Of a stretch of DNA of 64,000 bases, positions 41,462 to 50,075 are shown one piece after another. This stretch comes from Novosphingobium sp. G106. Lineage in GTDB: Bacteria; Pseudomonadota; Alphaproteobacteria; Sphingomonadales; Sphingomonadaceae. A model generated the notes under the pieces. It saw only the letters and a list, made by a program, of their open reading frames with translations. It searched no databases and was not told where the DNA came from. The first letter of the stretch is position 1, and each line of letters starts with the position of its first letter. The position numbers and the translations under genes were made by a program. The stretch is from assembly GCF_019075875.1 (NCBI RefSeq), contig NZ_JAHOOZ010000001.1:1364001-1428000 (forward strand). The letters run 5' to 3'.

Positions 41462-44110
41462 ATGAGGCGCTTTCACAGCGAGACGATGAGTCATGCCAAT
41501 ACTTCGCGTCGGCGCGCGGCGGTAATCAAAGCGCTTTACGCCACGCCGCTTGTGTCGATCGCCTGGAGTGCCCCTGTTCTGGCACAAGAGGCCGCGCCTT
41601 CCAACCCACCGCCGGCACAAGAAAACCGCGCTTACGTCGACAATGGCGATATCATCGTCACGGCGCGCAAGCGCCAGGAATCGATCCTGAAAGTTCCGGT
41701 GGTCGTCTCGGTCGTCTCCAACGAGAAGATCGAAAGTACCGGCCTAACCAACGTCACCGAACTGCCCAAACTCGTCCCCGGCCTCGTCATCGCCGGCAAC
41801 CTCCTGTCGATCGGGCCACAAGTTACGATCCGCGGCGTCGGCACCTCGTCGTTCGATCCGGGCGTAGACCAGTCGGTATCGCTCAATATCGACGGCCTCT
41901 CGCTCGGCCAAGGGCTCGCCTTCGGCGCCGCCATGTTCGACGTCGGCCAGGTCGAAGTGCTGAAGGGGCCCCAGGCGCTGTTCTACGGCAAGGGCAGCCC
42001 CGGCGGCGTGATCTCGCTACGCACCGCCGATCCGACCGACCAGGTCGAGTTGATCGCGCGCGGTAGCTACGAATTCGTAGCCCGCGAGTATCGCGGCGAG
42101 TTGATCGCTTCGGGTCCAGTCACCGATACGCTCGGGGTTCGTCTTGCCGCGCTCTATTCCGAAGGCGACGGCTATTTCATCAACGACGCGGTGCCGATCC
42201 CCGGCACCGGCGGCCTGGCGCCGACGCACAGCCGCAACCCGCAGCCACGCAATTTCGTTCTTCGCGGCACATTCCTGTTCAAGCCCACCGATGATTTCAG
42301 CGCCCGCTTGAAGGTCAATCACTCCTATGACCACCAGGAAAACGCGGAACTGAAGCAGCTCTCGAACTGCCTTGAGCCCGGCCAGTCGTTCACCCTGGGA
42401 AGCGGCCTCGTTCCTGGAATTCCGCCTGCGCCGAATTTCCTTACGCCAATCGACCCGATCCGGATGATCGGCAACGACAACTGCAAGTTCGATCGCCATG
42501 CTCCGCAGGTCTACCTCGATCCGGCAGCATTCCCCGGTGTGCCGAACGGTGGCACGCCTTATCTGCAAAACATGCAGAACTTCGGCACGCTCGAACTCAA
42601 CTACGACGTCAGGCCCGATCTGTCGCTGACATCGACGACGGCCTACTACGACCTGAAGTCGAGCAGCCTGGTGAACCCGACTCTCTCGGTCGCATCCGCG
42701 CCCTTCTTCGCCGTGACCAACCGGTTCCGCCGGCGTGAATTCACCGAGGAATTGCGCTTGAACAGCGATTTCTCGGGTCCGCTCAACTTTACCCTCGGCG
42801 CATTCTACGAAGACGGCCTGCTGAAGGATCGGGTGCATTTCATCCGCAACACCAAGTACGGTTTCCTGAGCCCGCAGATTTTCGGCGCCAGTCTTGGATT
42901 GCCTTATTTCGACCTGCTGAACGACGATCGAGAGTCGACGATCAACATCAAGACCTATTCGGCTTTCGGTCAGCTCCGCTACAAGATCACCGACCAGCTC
43001 GAACTGGCCGGTGGTGTTCGCTATGCAGACGAGAGACGCGATCTAAGCGTCATCGACTATCACGCCAATGTCACGAACACGCCCGGCGTGCCGGAAGTTC
43101 GCGATCTCACGCCGACCCTGCCCGTCACGGATAATCATTCGAAGACCTGGTCGCCCGAAGCGACGATCACTTATACGCCAAACGACGATCTGACGATTTT
43201 TGCGTCTTACAAGAAGGGTTACAAGTCGGGATCTTTCAGCGTCGCGGTGCCGGCGACGGCCGGGCAGGACAAGCACTTCGGCGACGAAAAGGTCCGGGGC
43301 TTCGAGGTCGGCCTCAAGTCCCGACTGCTCGATCGCAGCCTGTTGGCCAACCTGGCCTTCTACGACTACATATATGACGGTCTCCAGGTCGGCGTGATCG
43401 AAGGCTTCGTGAACGGCTCTCCGGTCATCAACACGCGCAATTCAGGCGAGGCAAAGACCTATGGCGTCGATTTCGACGTGCGGTACATGCCTCGGGCGGT
43501 AGAAGGACTGACGCTGACGGCATCGGTCAATTGGAACAGCGCACATTACAAAGTGCTCGACACGCTGGGCTGCTATCCCAATCAGACGATCAGCCAGGGT
43601 TGCAATACGACGCCGGTCGCGACGCTGCTCAACGGCGTTCCCACCACCCGCTTCCTGACGCAGAATCTCAATGGCGCACAGATGATCCGCGCGCCCGAAT
43701 GGGCGGCCAATTTCGGCTTCGATTACGAGGTGCCGGTCGGTTCGGGCATGAAGCTGCAATTCAGCAACAACAACCAATACTCATCGAAATATCCTTCCTA
43801 CCTTGCGCTCAACCGGCCGAACCAGGATAATTTTCAGGGCGCTTACATCAAGTTCGATGCGAGCATCACGCTCAAGGCAGCGAACGATCGCTGGGAAATC
43901 GCGTTGTTGGGCAAAAACCTTTCCGACAAGCTGACGGCTTCAAACTGCTCGGCCTCGAGCGTCGCAGGCGGCGGCGTGCTCGGCGGCGATGCCTCGGGCT
44001 TTGCCACGCAACAGGGCACCGCCGGGTGGGCGGAAGCGCTGTGCTTCCCCGACGGTCCCGGCCGTTCTATCGCACTACGCTTCACCTTCCGTCCCTTCGC
44101 GGGGAACTGA
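41462..44110 (+). CDS. TonB-dependent outer membrane receptor
   Basis: 882 residues from ATG 41462, with GGAGGGG about 6 bases upstream; ATG 41489 is an alternative. A long basic N-region leads to a signal peptide ending near residue 41 (PVLAQEAAP). The TonB-box region DIIVTARKRQES precedes the plug (VPVVVSVVSNEKI, then GVGTSSFDPGVDQSVSLNIDG and EVLKGPQALFYGKGSPGG). The barrel ends in RFTFRPF plus three residues. This is the sphingomonad FecA/CirA-like subclass used for uptake of hydrophobic or aromatic nutrients. Its position before a luciferase-like oxidoreductase suggests a catabolic substrate rather than iron. Confidence 0.93.
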   Translation: MRRFHSETMSHANTSRRRAAVIKALYATPLVSIAWSAPVLAQEAAPSNPPPAQENRAYVDNGDIIVTARKRQESILKVPVVVSVVSNEKIESTGLTNVTELPKLVPGLVIAGNLLSIGPQVTIRGVGTSSFDPGVDQSVSLNIDGLSLGQGLAFGAAMFDVGQVEVLKGPQALFYGKGSPGGVISLRTADPTDQVELIARGSYEFVAREYRGELIASGPVTDTLGVRLAALYSEGDGYFINDAVPIPGTGGLAPTHSRNPQPRNFVLRGTFLFKPTDDFSARLKVNHSYDHQENAELKQLSNCLEPGQSFTLGSGLVPGIPPAPNFLTPIDPIRMIGNDNCKFDRHAPQVYLDPAAFPGVPNGGTPYLQNMQNFGTLELNYDVRPDLSLTSTTAYYDLKSSSLVNPTLSVASAPFFAVTNRFRRREFTEELRLNSDFSGPLNFTLGAFYEDGLLKDRVHFIRNTKYGFLSPQIFGASLGLPYFDLLNDDRESTINIKTYSAFGQLRYKITDQLELAGGVRYADERRDLSVIDYHANVTNTPGVPEVRDLTPTLPVTDNHSKTWSPEATITYTPNDDLTIFASYKKGYKSGSFSVAVPATAGQDKHFGDEKVRGFEVGLKSRLLDRSLLANLAFYDYIYDGLQVGVIEGFVNGSPVINTRNSGEAKTYGVDFDVRYMPRAVEGLTLTASVNWNSAHYKVLDTLGCYPNQTISQGCNTTPVATLLNGVPTTRFLTQNLNGAQMIRAPEWAANFGFDYEVPVGSGMKLQFSNNNQYSSKYPSYLALNRPNQDNFQGAYIKFDASITLKAANDRWEIALLGKNLSDKLTASNCSASSVAGGGVLGGDASGFATQQGTAGWAEALCFPDGPGRSIALRFTFRPFAGN

Positions 44111-44118
44111 CGAGCCGC

Positions 44119-44146
44119 AGGGGGACGGACCAACGTCCATCCCCCT
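44119..44146 (+). terminator. GC-rich hairpin after the TonB receptor, possible terminator
   Basis: AGGGGGA-C-GGAC, loop CAAC, then GTCC-A-TCCCCCT: 11 base pairs with one mismatch, starting 9 bp after the receptor stop. There is no clean T-run (ACGGTAATT follows), so it may be a transcript-end stabiliser or weak terminator. Confidence 0.45.
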
Positions 44147-44181
44147 ACGGTAATTGCGATCATTCGCGAGTTCGACGATCG

Positions 44182-45099
44182 ATGAAACTGACTTTCCCGC
44201 TGCCGCACCTCATGGAAATCCAGGCGATGCTCCAGCCCTGGGAGCTCGCGGTCACCGGTCCGGACCAGCTCCGCATGGCGCAGCGCGCCGAAGCGCTCGG
44301 CTATGACATGATCGCGATTCCCGAACATATCGCGATCCCGCCCAACGATCAGCACACGGGCCATTTCTGGCTGCATTCGACCACGGCGCAGGCCGCGCTT
44401 GCCGGGGCGACGAGCCGGATCCTGCTCAATTCCTGTGTGACGATCCTGCCGCTGCAGAACCCGCTCTATCATGCCAAGTCGTTGGCGACGGCCGACTGGT
44501 TCAGCGGCGGGCGGATGGTAGTGACTTTCGGCCTCGGCTCGATCCGCAAGGAATTCGACTATTTCGGCGTCCCCTGGGACCAGCGCGGCGCGATCGCCGA
44601 CGAATACCTCGATGCCATCGTCGCACTGTGGACGCAGGAGCGACCGACTTTCGCAGGCCGCTATGTCCAGTTCGAGGACATCGGCTTCAATCCCAAACCC
44701 GTGCAGAAACCGCACCTGCCGATCTGGATCGGCGGCGATAGCAAGCCCGCGCTGCGCCGCGTCGCGCGCGTCGGCTCCGGTTGGATCGTCTCGTTCCGCA
44801 CCGCGCCCGAGGAGATTCCCGACCGGATCGACTTCATCAAGTCGCAGCCCGACTGGACCGACCGGCCCCTCGAAATATCCTATGGCCTCGGCACCGGGCG
44901 GCTCACTACCAACCACGCGCCATCGGGCGACGACAGCGTCAGCGGCGGAATGAGCGCGCAGCAGATCGTCGACGCGCTCGGACGCTTCAAGGAACTCGGC
45001 ATCACGATGAGCTCGGTGCCGATCCCGCCGGTGAGCGGGATCGAGGCCTATCTCGATCACGCACAATGGGTGATGGAAGAGGTCAAACCCAAGCTTTGA
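44182..45099 (+). CDS. LLM-class flavin/F420-dependent oxidoreductase (luciferase-like) 2
   Basis: 305 residues from ATG 44182; the ribosome site is weak (GCGAG). A luciferase-fold TIM barrel: MKLTFPLPHLMEIQA, IAIPEHIAIP near residue 48, LPLQNPLYHAKSLATAD near 92, GGRMVVTFGLGS near 113, and LPIWIGGDSKPALRRVA near 183. It resembles the F420-dependent or FMN-dependent LLM group of actinobacterial and sphingomonad catabolism. It lies 71 bp after the TonB receptor and may share its transcript. Distinct from the longer LLM protein at 18110. Substrate unknown. Confidence 0.87.
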   Translation: MKLTFPLPHLMEIQAMLQPWELAVTGPDQLRMAQRAEALGYDMIAIPEHIAIPPNDQHTGHFWLHSTTAQAALAGATSRILLNSCVTILPLQNPLYHAKSLATADWFSGGRMVVTFGLGSIRKEFDYFGVPWDQRGAIADEYLDAIVALWTQERPTFAGRYVQFEDIGFNPKPVQKPHLPIWIGGDSKPALRRVARVGSGWIVSFRTAPEEIPDRIDFIKSQPDWTDRPLEISYGLGTGRLTTNHAPSGDDSVSGGMSAQQIVDALGRFKELGITMSSVPIPPVSGIEAYLDHAQWVMEEVKPKL

Positions 45100-45115
45100 G
45101 GCAATTTTCGACCGG

Positions 45116-45137
45116 GAAGGGCAAAATTTTGCCGCTT
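45116..45137. repeat. Palindrome GGCAAAATTTTGCC with flanking complementary arms
   Basis: A perfect 14-bp palindrome at 45120-45133, extended by GAAG on the left and CTTC (one base bulged) on the right, lies between LLM gene 2 and the PilZ gene. It can fold into a 9-bp stem with an AATT loop. It may end the LLM transcript, though no T-run follows. Confidence 0.35.
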
Positions 45138-45201
45138 CCAGCCCAAAAACTTACGAGGCCTTAACCGAACCTGTTGCAGCTAGGCCGTGGAGGCAAGACC
45201 C

Positions 45202-45681
45202 ATGGCATCGGCTGCAGCATTCAAGACGGACTTTCTGGCGGACGAGGAACGCTCGTCGCGCCGCCACAGTCTCTGGCTGAGCGCCCGCGTCTCGGTGCGC
45301 GGCGAAGCCGAACAGGTGATGATCCACAACCTGTCGATGACAGGCCTTCTGTTCGAGACCGCGCTCGCGCTCGAGTTCGGCGATCGTATCGAAGTCGAGC
45401 TGCCCGAAGCCGGACCGACCCAGGCCGAAATCGTCTGGTGCAGCGACAGCTTCTTCGGTTGTGAATTCGCCAGCCCGATCGCGGCCGCCGCCGTCAGCGC
45501 CTCGCGGCTGCGCTCGCCCTACCTGCAGGATGCGGTGGAAATGCGCCAGGCATCGGCCGAGTCCGTGCCGCTGGCCGCCGTCGTTCCCGGCGGCCTGACT
45601 CCGCTGCAGAAGGCGCTGGTCATTGGCGGCGCCGCGGCGGCGTGCTGGGTCCCGCTGATCGTGGCCGTGGCCTACATCTAG
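45202..45681 (+). CDS. PilZ-domain protein with C-terminal membrane anchor
   Basis: 159 residues from ATG 45202, chosen for GGAGG 8 bases upstream; a GTG five codons earlier overlaps that site. The PilZ domain spans about residues 18-95: the c-di-GMP-binding basic cluster RSSRRHSLW near 18-26 and the NLSMTGLLFE motif near 48-57 (D/NxSxxG). A single hydrophobic helix (about 137-157, ALVIGGAAAACWVPLIVAVAY) closes the protein. It probably reports c-di-GMP at the inner membrane. Its last four bases (CTAG) form stop codons for both it and the convergent Rieske gene. Confidence 0.85.
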   Translation: MASAAAFKTDFLADEERSSRRHSLWLSARVSVRGEAEQVMIHNLSMTGLLFETALALEFGDRIEVELPEAGPTQAEIVWCSDSFFGCEFASPIAAAAVSASRLRSPYLQDAVEMRQASAESVPLAAVVPGGLTPLQKALVIGGAAAACWVPLIVAVAYI

Positions 45682-46907
45682 ACTTCGGCACCGAGCATGC
45701 GCTGGCCGCCGTCGCGCCAGTCTGCTCCCTCCGGCGCGACATAGCTGAACGGCAGGAAACCGCTTGTCCGGTAGCCATCGAGCGCGCCATCGACACCGTC
45801 GCCTGCGTCTTGGTGCGCCAACATGTCGAGCAGATAGGCGCGCATCCGCACGACCGCGAGGTCAGTACCGCACAGTGTTTCCAGGCTACGATCGACGATC
45901 GGCCCCATGCTCGCCTGAACGCCCAGGTCCTCGTGCAGCACGCTGGCGGTGAAGCCGCTGAAGTGCCCCTTGGCCATGGCCTCGCGGTCCTGGCCCCAGT
46001 TGTTGTCGCGCGTGTAGTCGCCTTTCAGCAGGTCGTCCGGATCGAGGCCCGAGAAGAACCGCGAGATGTCGGACAGCTTTCCGGTTCCGTCCCAGAAACC
46101 GAAGAACAGCATGTGCGTCTCGTCGTCGATCGGCACCGAAATGAAGCACGAGCAGTCGGTCGGGATCACTGGCTGGCGACTGGCCGAGAAGGCATAGAAT
46201 GGCGCGACGAATTCGGCGACGCGGAAATGGACCTTGCCGGGCTCCCCTGCGCTGCGGATCGCCGCGGTGCGCAGGCCATAGGGCGTCTCGCCGATTTCAT
46301 AGCTCGGCGCGTCGAGCAGGAATTTCTCCTTCCCCGGCTCCGCCCAGCCCTGGTGCAACCAGTTCAGGTGCACTGAATCGAGCGCACCCTCGAATCCCTG
46401 GAGCCAATTGCACTTCACCGTCATGCGCGACCACCAGCGGCCTTCCGCGGATACGTCCATGAACGGCAGCGGCGGCAGTTCGGGCGGCTCGTCCTGTCCG
46501 AGGAAGGCCCAGAGCAGTCCGCCACCCTCGCGCACCAAGCGCCGGTCCACTTTGACCCGCGAAGCGAACAGCGCCGAACGCTCGCCTTCCGAGGGCACTT
46601 CGGTTACGCGGCCCGCCTCATCCATCTGCCAGCCATGATAGATGCAGCGCAGCTTGCAGCCCTCGACCCGTGCCAATGCCATCGAGGCACGGCGGTGCGG
46701 GCAATGCTCGTCCATCAGCCCGAGCGTGCCGTCCTCGGCGCGCCAGGCGACTAGATCGTGGCCGAGCAGGCGCACGCGCTGCGGCGGCGCGGCGGCTGCG
46801 AGCGATTCGCTGCGGGCGAAGGGGATCCAGTAGTTTTCGCGCAGCATCCGGGCCATCGGCGCATCGCCGGTCACGCGCGTGAGACGTTCGTTGTCCTTGG
46901 GCGTCAT
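45678..46907 (-). CDS. Rieske [2Fe-2S] aromatic oxygenase 2 (demethylase/phenoxybenzoate type)
   Basis: 409 residues from ATG 46907, with GGGAGAA upstream. The Rieske cluster ligands are CPH (DEHCPHRRA) and CIYHGWQ, both within the first 110 residues. The catalytic domain has the short ALDSVHLNWLHQGW iron-site motif typical of vanillate O-demethylase and phenoxybenzoate dioxygenase alpha subunits. These use a separate FMN/ferredoxin reductase, which is not present. It is transcribed alone, convergent with PilZ and divergent from the alpha/beta hydrolase. Distinct from the ring-hydroxylating type at 8960. Confidence 0.9.
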   Translation of the reverse strand: MTPKDNERLTRVTGDAPMARMLRENYWIPFARSESLAAAAPPQRVRLLGHDLVAWRAEDGTLGLMDEHCPHRRASMALARVEGCKLRCIYHGWQMDEAGRVTEVPSEGERSALFASRVKVDRRLVREGGGLLWAFLGQDEPPELPPLPFMDVSAEGRWWSRMTVKCNWLQGFEGALDSVHLNWLHQGWAEPGKEKFLLDAPSYEIGETPYGLRTAAIRSAGEPGKVHFRVAEFVAPFYAFSASRQPVIPTDCSCFISVPIDDETHMLFFGFWDGTGKLSDISRFFSGLDPDDLLKGDYTRDNNWGQDREAMAKGHFSGFTASVLHEDLGVQASMGPIVDRSLETLCGTDLAVVRMRAYLLDMLAHQDAGDGVDGALDGYRTSGFLPFSYVAPEGADWRDGGQRMLGAEV

Positions 46908-47018
46908 CAGGCTTTTCTCCCGGCTCTGTCGGCCATGGCTTTGATTGCCAATGCGTCGGATTGAATGCCAAGCCGGCCTGCGGGTCAAGCTTGCGTGGGA
47001 ACTGCGGGAGGAGACATC

Positions 47019-47732
47019 ATGGCCACTTACGTCCTGGTCCACGGCGCCGGTCACGGCGGCTGGTGCTATCAGCGGCTAGCGCGGCTGCTGCGCGCGCAGG
47101 GGCACGAGGTCTATACGCCCACGCTGACCGGCCTTGGCGAGCGCTCGCATCTGCTGACACCCGAGGTCGGGCTCGACACGCACATCGCCGACGTCGTCAG
47201 CCTGCTCGAGCATGAAGACCTGCACGACGTGATCCTCGCCGGCCACTCCTATGGCGGCATCGTCATCACCGGCACGGCCGACAGGGCGCGGGATCGCGTC
47301 GGCCAGCTCGTCTATCTCGACGCGGCAATCCTCTACGACGGCGAGTCCCTCCATGACGTCACCCCCGCGCTCGCCATGATGCGCGACGAGATGAAGGTGG
47401 TGGACGGCATGGAACTGGTGCTCTGGCCCGACGATCCCGTCGCCTATGCGATCTACGGCGTCACCGACGCGGCCGACTGGGCCTGGATGCGCGACCGGCT
47501 GAAACCGCACCCGTGGCGTGCCTTCACCGACAAGCTGCGGCTGGTCGATCCCGCGGCGGTCGCCGCGCTGCCCCGTACAGTGATCAACTGCCCGGCAACG
47601 CTGGAGAAGCGCGTCGGCGAGTCGCTCGATCGCTATCACGTCGGCGACCACGTCTGGGAGATCGACACCGGACACGACCTGATGATCACAGAGCCCGAGA
47701 AGACCGCGGAAATGCTTCTGCGGCTCTGCTGA
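47019..47732 (+). CDS. Alpha/beta hydrolase, salicylate-esterase / hydroxynitrile-lyase-like
   Basis: 237 residues from ATG 47019, with GGGAGGAG upstream. ATYVLVHGAGHGGW starts the fold, the nucleophile Ser is in GHSYGG near residue 77, and the catalytic His is in TGHDLMITEPEK near 220. The DLHDVIL and CYQ surroundings resemble the plant SABP2/MES and bacterial EstC group that hydrolyse small carboxyl esters. It is divergent from Rieske oxygenase 2 over 111 bp. It probably cleaves an ester made or imported by the local pathway. Confidence 0.87.
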   Translation: MATYVLVHGAGHGGWCYQRLARLLRAQGHEVYTPTLTGLGERSHLLTPEVGLDTHIADVVSLLEHEDLHDVILAGHSYGGIVITGTADRARDRVGQLVYLDAAILYDGESLHDVTPALAMMRDEMKVVDGMELVLWPDDPVAYAIYGVTDAADWAWMRDRLKPHPWRAFTDKLRLVDPAAVAALPRTVINCPATLEKRVGESLDRYHVGDHVWEIDTGHDLMITEPEKTAEMLLRLC

Positions 47733-47808
47733 CCAAAACCTTAGCCATGTGATTTACAGTGGCGCAAAAACCGGTAGAGAGTACGCAAAACGTTAGGGAG
47801 AGAGGCCG

Positions 47809-49920
47809 ATGCGCCGCCTGAAATTCACGATTCTTGCTGCCGCCGCCAGCGCGGCGATTCTGACCGCGGCCTGCACCAAGGGCGGCGGTGAATCCGCCCA
47901 GCCCGAGGCCGGCGTCGGCGCAGACAAGAACTGGCCGACGGTCGGCGGTGCCAACGACGGATCGAGCTACAGCCGGCTAACCGAGATCAGCACCGGCAAC
48001 GTCGACAAGCTCGGTCTCGCCTGGTCGCTCGATCTGCCCGGCGAGGTCACGCTCGAAGGCACGCCGCTCGCGGTCGACGGCAAGCTCTATTTCTCGGGTT
48101 CCTATGCCGCAGTCTATGCGGTCGACGCGGCCAGCGGCAAGCTGCTGTGGAAGTTCGATCCCGAGACCTGGAAGCACAATCCCGACAAGATGCACTTCTC
48201 GTTCGGCGCCAACCGCGGTGTCGCTTACGAGAACGGAAAGGTCTTCGTCGCTGGGCTCGACGGCCGCGTGTTTGGGCTAGACGCCGCGACGGGCAAGCAG
48301 CTCTGGGAAGCGGATTCGATCCCGCCGGGCAATCTCAACATCAGCACCGGCGCGCCGCGCGTGATGAACGGCAAGGTGATCATCGGCAACGGCGGCGCCG
48401 ACTTCGGCGCGCGCGGCTTCGTCACCGCCTTCGACGCCAATACCGGCAAGCAGCTCTGGCGCTTCTTCACCACGCCGGGCACCGCCGAGCAGAACAAGGG
48501 CGATGCGGCGATGGAAGCCGCGGCCAAGACCTGGGGCGCCGATTTCACCAAGCACGGCGGCGGCGGCGGCACCGCCTGGAACGGGATGACTTTCGATCCC
48601 GAAACCAACCGCGTCTACATCGGCGCGGGCAATGCCGGCGCCTACGACCCGCTGGTCCGCGATCCCGGCGATCCCAAGGGCGACAACCTCTACACCAGCT
48701 CGATCGTCGCGCTCGACGCCACGACAGGCAAGTACCTCTGGCACTACCAGGAAAACCAGCGCGACAGCTGGGACTACAAGGCGACGCCCAACATCCAGAT
48801 GGCGACGCTCAATATCGACGGCAAGCCGCGCAAGGTGCTGATGCACGCGCCGACCAACGGCTTCTTCTATGTGCTCGACCGCGACACCGGCAAGCTGATC
48901 AACCAGCCCGGCAAGACCACGGTGATCAACTGGGCCAAAGACATCGACATGAAAACGGGTCGGCCCAACGAGTATCCGAACATCCGTTACGAGACGGGCC
49001 TGACCGAGATCTGGCCGGGTACGATCGGCGGGCACAACTGGCAGGCGATGAGCTACAGCCCGCGCACCGGCCTGGTCTATATCCCGATCCAGCAGATCGG
49101 CGCGCGCTTCGCCAAGAATGGCAAGGCCAGCGAGAACGCGTTCAACGTCATGGGCCTGCTGCTCGAGCCGATCGTCCAGAAGCCCGGCGACGGCCACGGC
49201 TATCTCGTCGCCTGGAATCCGGTCACGCAGAAGGAAGCCTGGCGCGTCGAGAACAAGAACCTGTGGAACGGCGGCACGCTGGCGCTAGCCGGCGGCCTAG
49301 TGTTCCAGGGCACGGCCGAAGGCACGTTCAACGCTTATGACGCCAAGAGTGGCAAGAACGTCTGGCAGTTCAACGCCGGCCTCGGCATCATCGCCGCACC
49401 GATGAGCTACAGCGTCAATGGCAAGCAGTATGTCTCGGTCCTGGTCGGCTACGGCGGCACAACGGCGGCCTATGGCGACTTCATGAACGTCGGCTGGAAG
49501 TACGGCCAGCAGCCGCGCCGGCTGCTGACTTTCGCGATCGGCGGCACGGCCAAGCTCGCGCCCACGCCCGGCCCCGACATGAAGGTCCACGCGGTCGACG
49601 ATCCCAAGCTCGTGCTCAACGAGGCCGACGTCCAGGCCGGCAAGCAGGCCTCGGTGGCCTGCGCCGCCTGCCATGGCATCGGCATGCAGGCGACCGGCAC
49701 GCCCGGGCCGGACCTGCGCGAATCGGGCATCGCGCTCGATCTCGAAAGCTTCAAGCAGCTGCTGCGCAGCGGCGCGCTGATGCAGAACGGCATGCCGAAG
49801 TTCGACACGCTGACCGACGAACAGATTCGCCAGATCCACGCCTACATTCGCGCCAAGGCGCGCGAGCAGCTCGGGCTCCGGCAGAAGGACAATTCGCGGC
49901 CGGCCAACGTCAGGCTGTAG
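47809..49920 (+). CDS. PQQ-dependent alcohol dehydrogenase with C-terminal cytochrome c (quinohemoprotein), lipoprotein
   Basis: 703 residues from ATG 47809, with GGGAGAG upstream. A lipoprotein signal ends at Cys22 (TAAC), so it is tethered to a membrane facing the periplasm. The PQQ propeller has NWPTVGGANDGSSYSRL, GDNLYTSSIVALD and the catalytic-base segment SWDYKATP near 321. The cytochrome c domain has CAACH near residue 620 and a distal Met in the MPKFDTLT region. The adjacent Cys-Cys pair that normally lies over PQQ is replaced by HFSFGANRGVAY near 130. It oxidises an alcohol and passes electrons to a c-type chain. Followed by a terminator. Confidence 0.93.
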   Translation: MRRLKFTILAAAASAAILTAACTKGGGESAQPEAGVGADKNWPTVGGANDGSSYSRLTEISTGNVDKLGLAWSLDLPGEVTLEGTPLAVDGKLYFSGSYAAVYAVDAASGKLLWKFDPETWKHNPDKMHFSFGANRGVAYENGKVFVAGLDGRVFGLDAATGKQLWEADSIPPGNLNISTGAPRVMNGKVIIGNGGADFGARGFVTAFDANTGKQLWRFFTTPGTAEQNKGDAAMEAAAKTWGADFTKHGGGGGTAWNGMTFDPETNRVYIGAGNAGAYDPLVRDPGDPKGDNLYTSSIVALDATTGKYLWHYQENQRDSWDYKATPNIQMATLNIDGKPRKVLMHAPTNGFFYVLDRDTGKLINQPGKTTVINWAKDIDMKTGRPNEYPNIRYETGLTEIWPGTIGGHNWQAMSYSPRTGLVYIPIQQIGARFAKNGKASENAFNVMGLLLEPIVQKPGDGHGYLVAWNPVTQKEAWRVENKNLWNGGTLALAGGLVFQGTAEGTFNAYDAKSGKNVWQFNAGLGIIAAPMSYSVNGKQYVSVLVGYGGTTAAYGDFMNVGWKYGQQPRRLLTFAIGGTAKLAPTPGPDMKVHAVDDPKLVLNEADVQAGKQASVACAACHGIGMQATGTPGPDLRESGIALDLESFKQLLRSGALMQNGMPKFDTLTDEQIRQIHAYIRAKAREQLGLRQKDNSRPANVRL

Positions 49921-49930
49921 CGACTTCGAT

Positions 49931-49966
49931 CTTCCCCATTCGGACGGCCGGATGGGGAGGATTTTC
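49931..49966 (+). terminator. Rho-independent terminator after the PQQ alcohol dehydrogenase
   Basis: A stem of about 13 pairs (CTTCCCCATTCGG with CCGGATGGGGAGG, two G-T pairs), loop ACGG, then ATTTTC. It begins 10 bp after the stop and separates this gene from the SDR at 50076. Confidence 0.75.
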
Positions 49967-50075
49967 ACCATCGCCCCTGCGATCACGCCTTTCCCCGGTT
50001 GCCGGCCGCGCGCTCTCGCGTCATGACCGCGCGCATTGGTTTTCCGAGCGATATTCCGGCGAGAGGAACGACATC

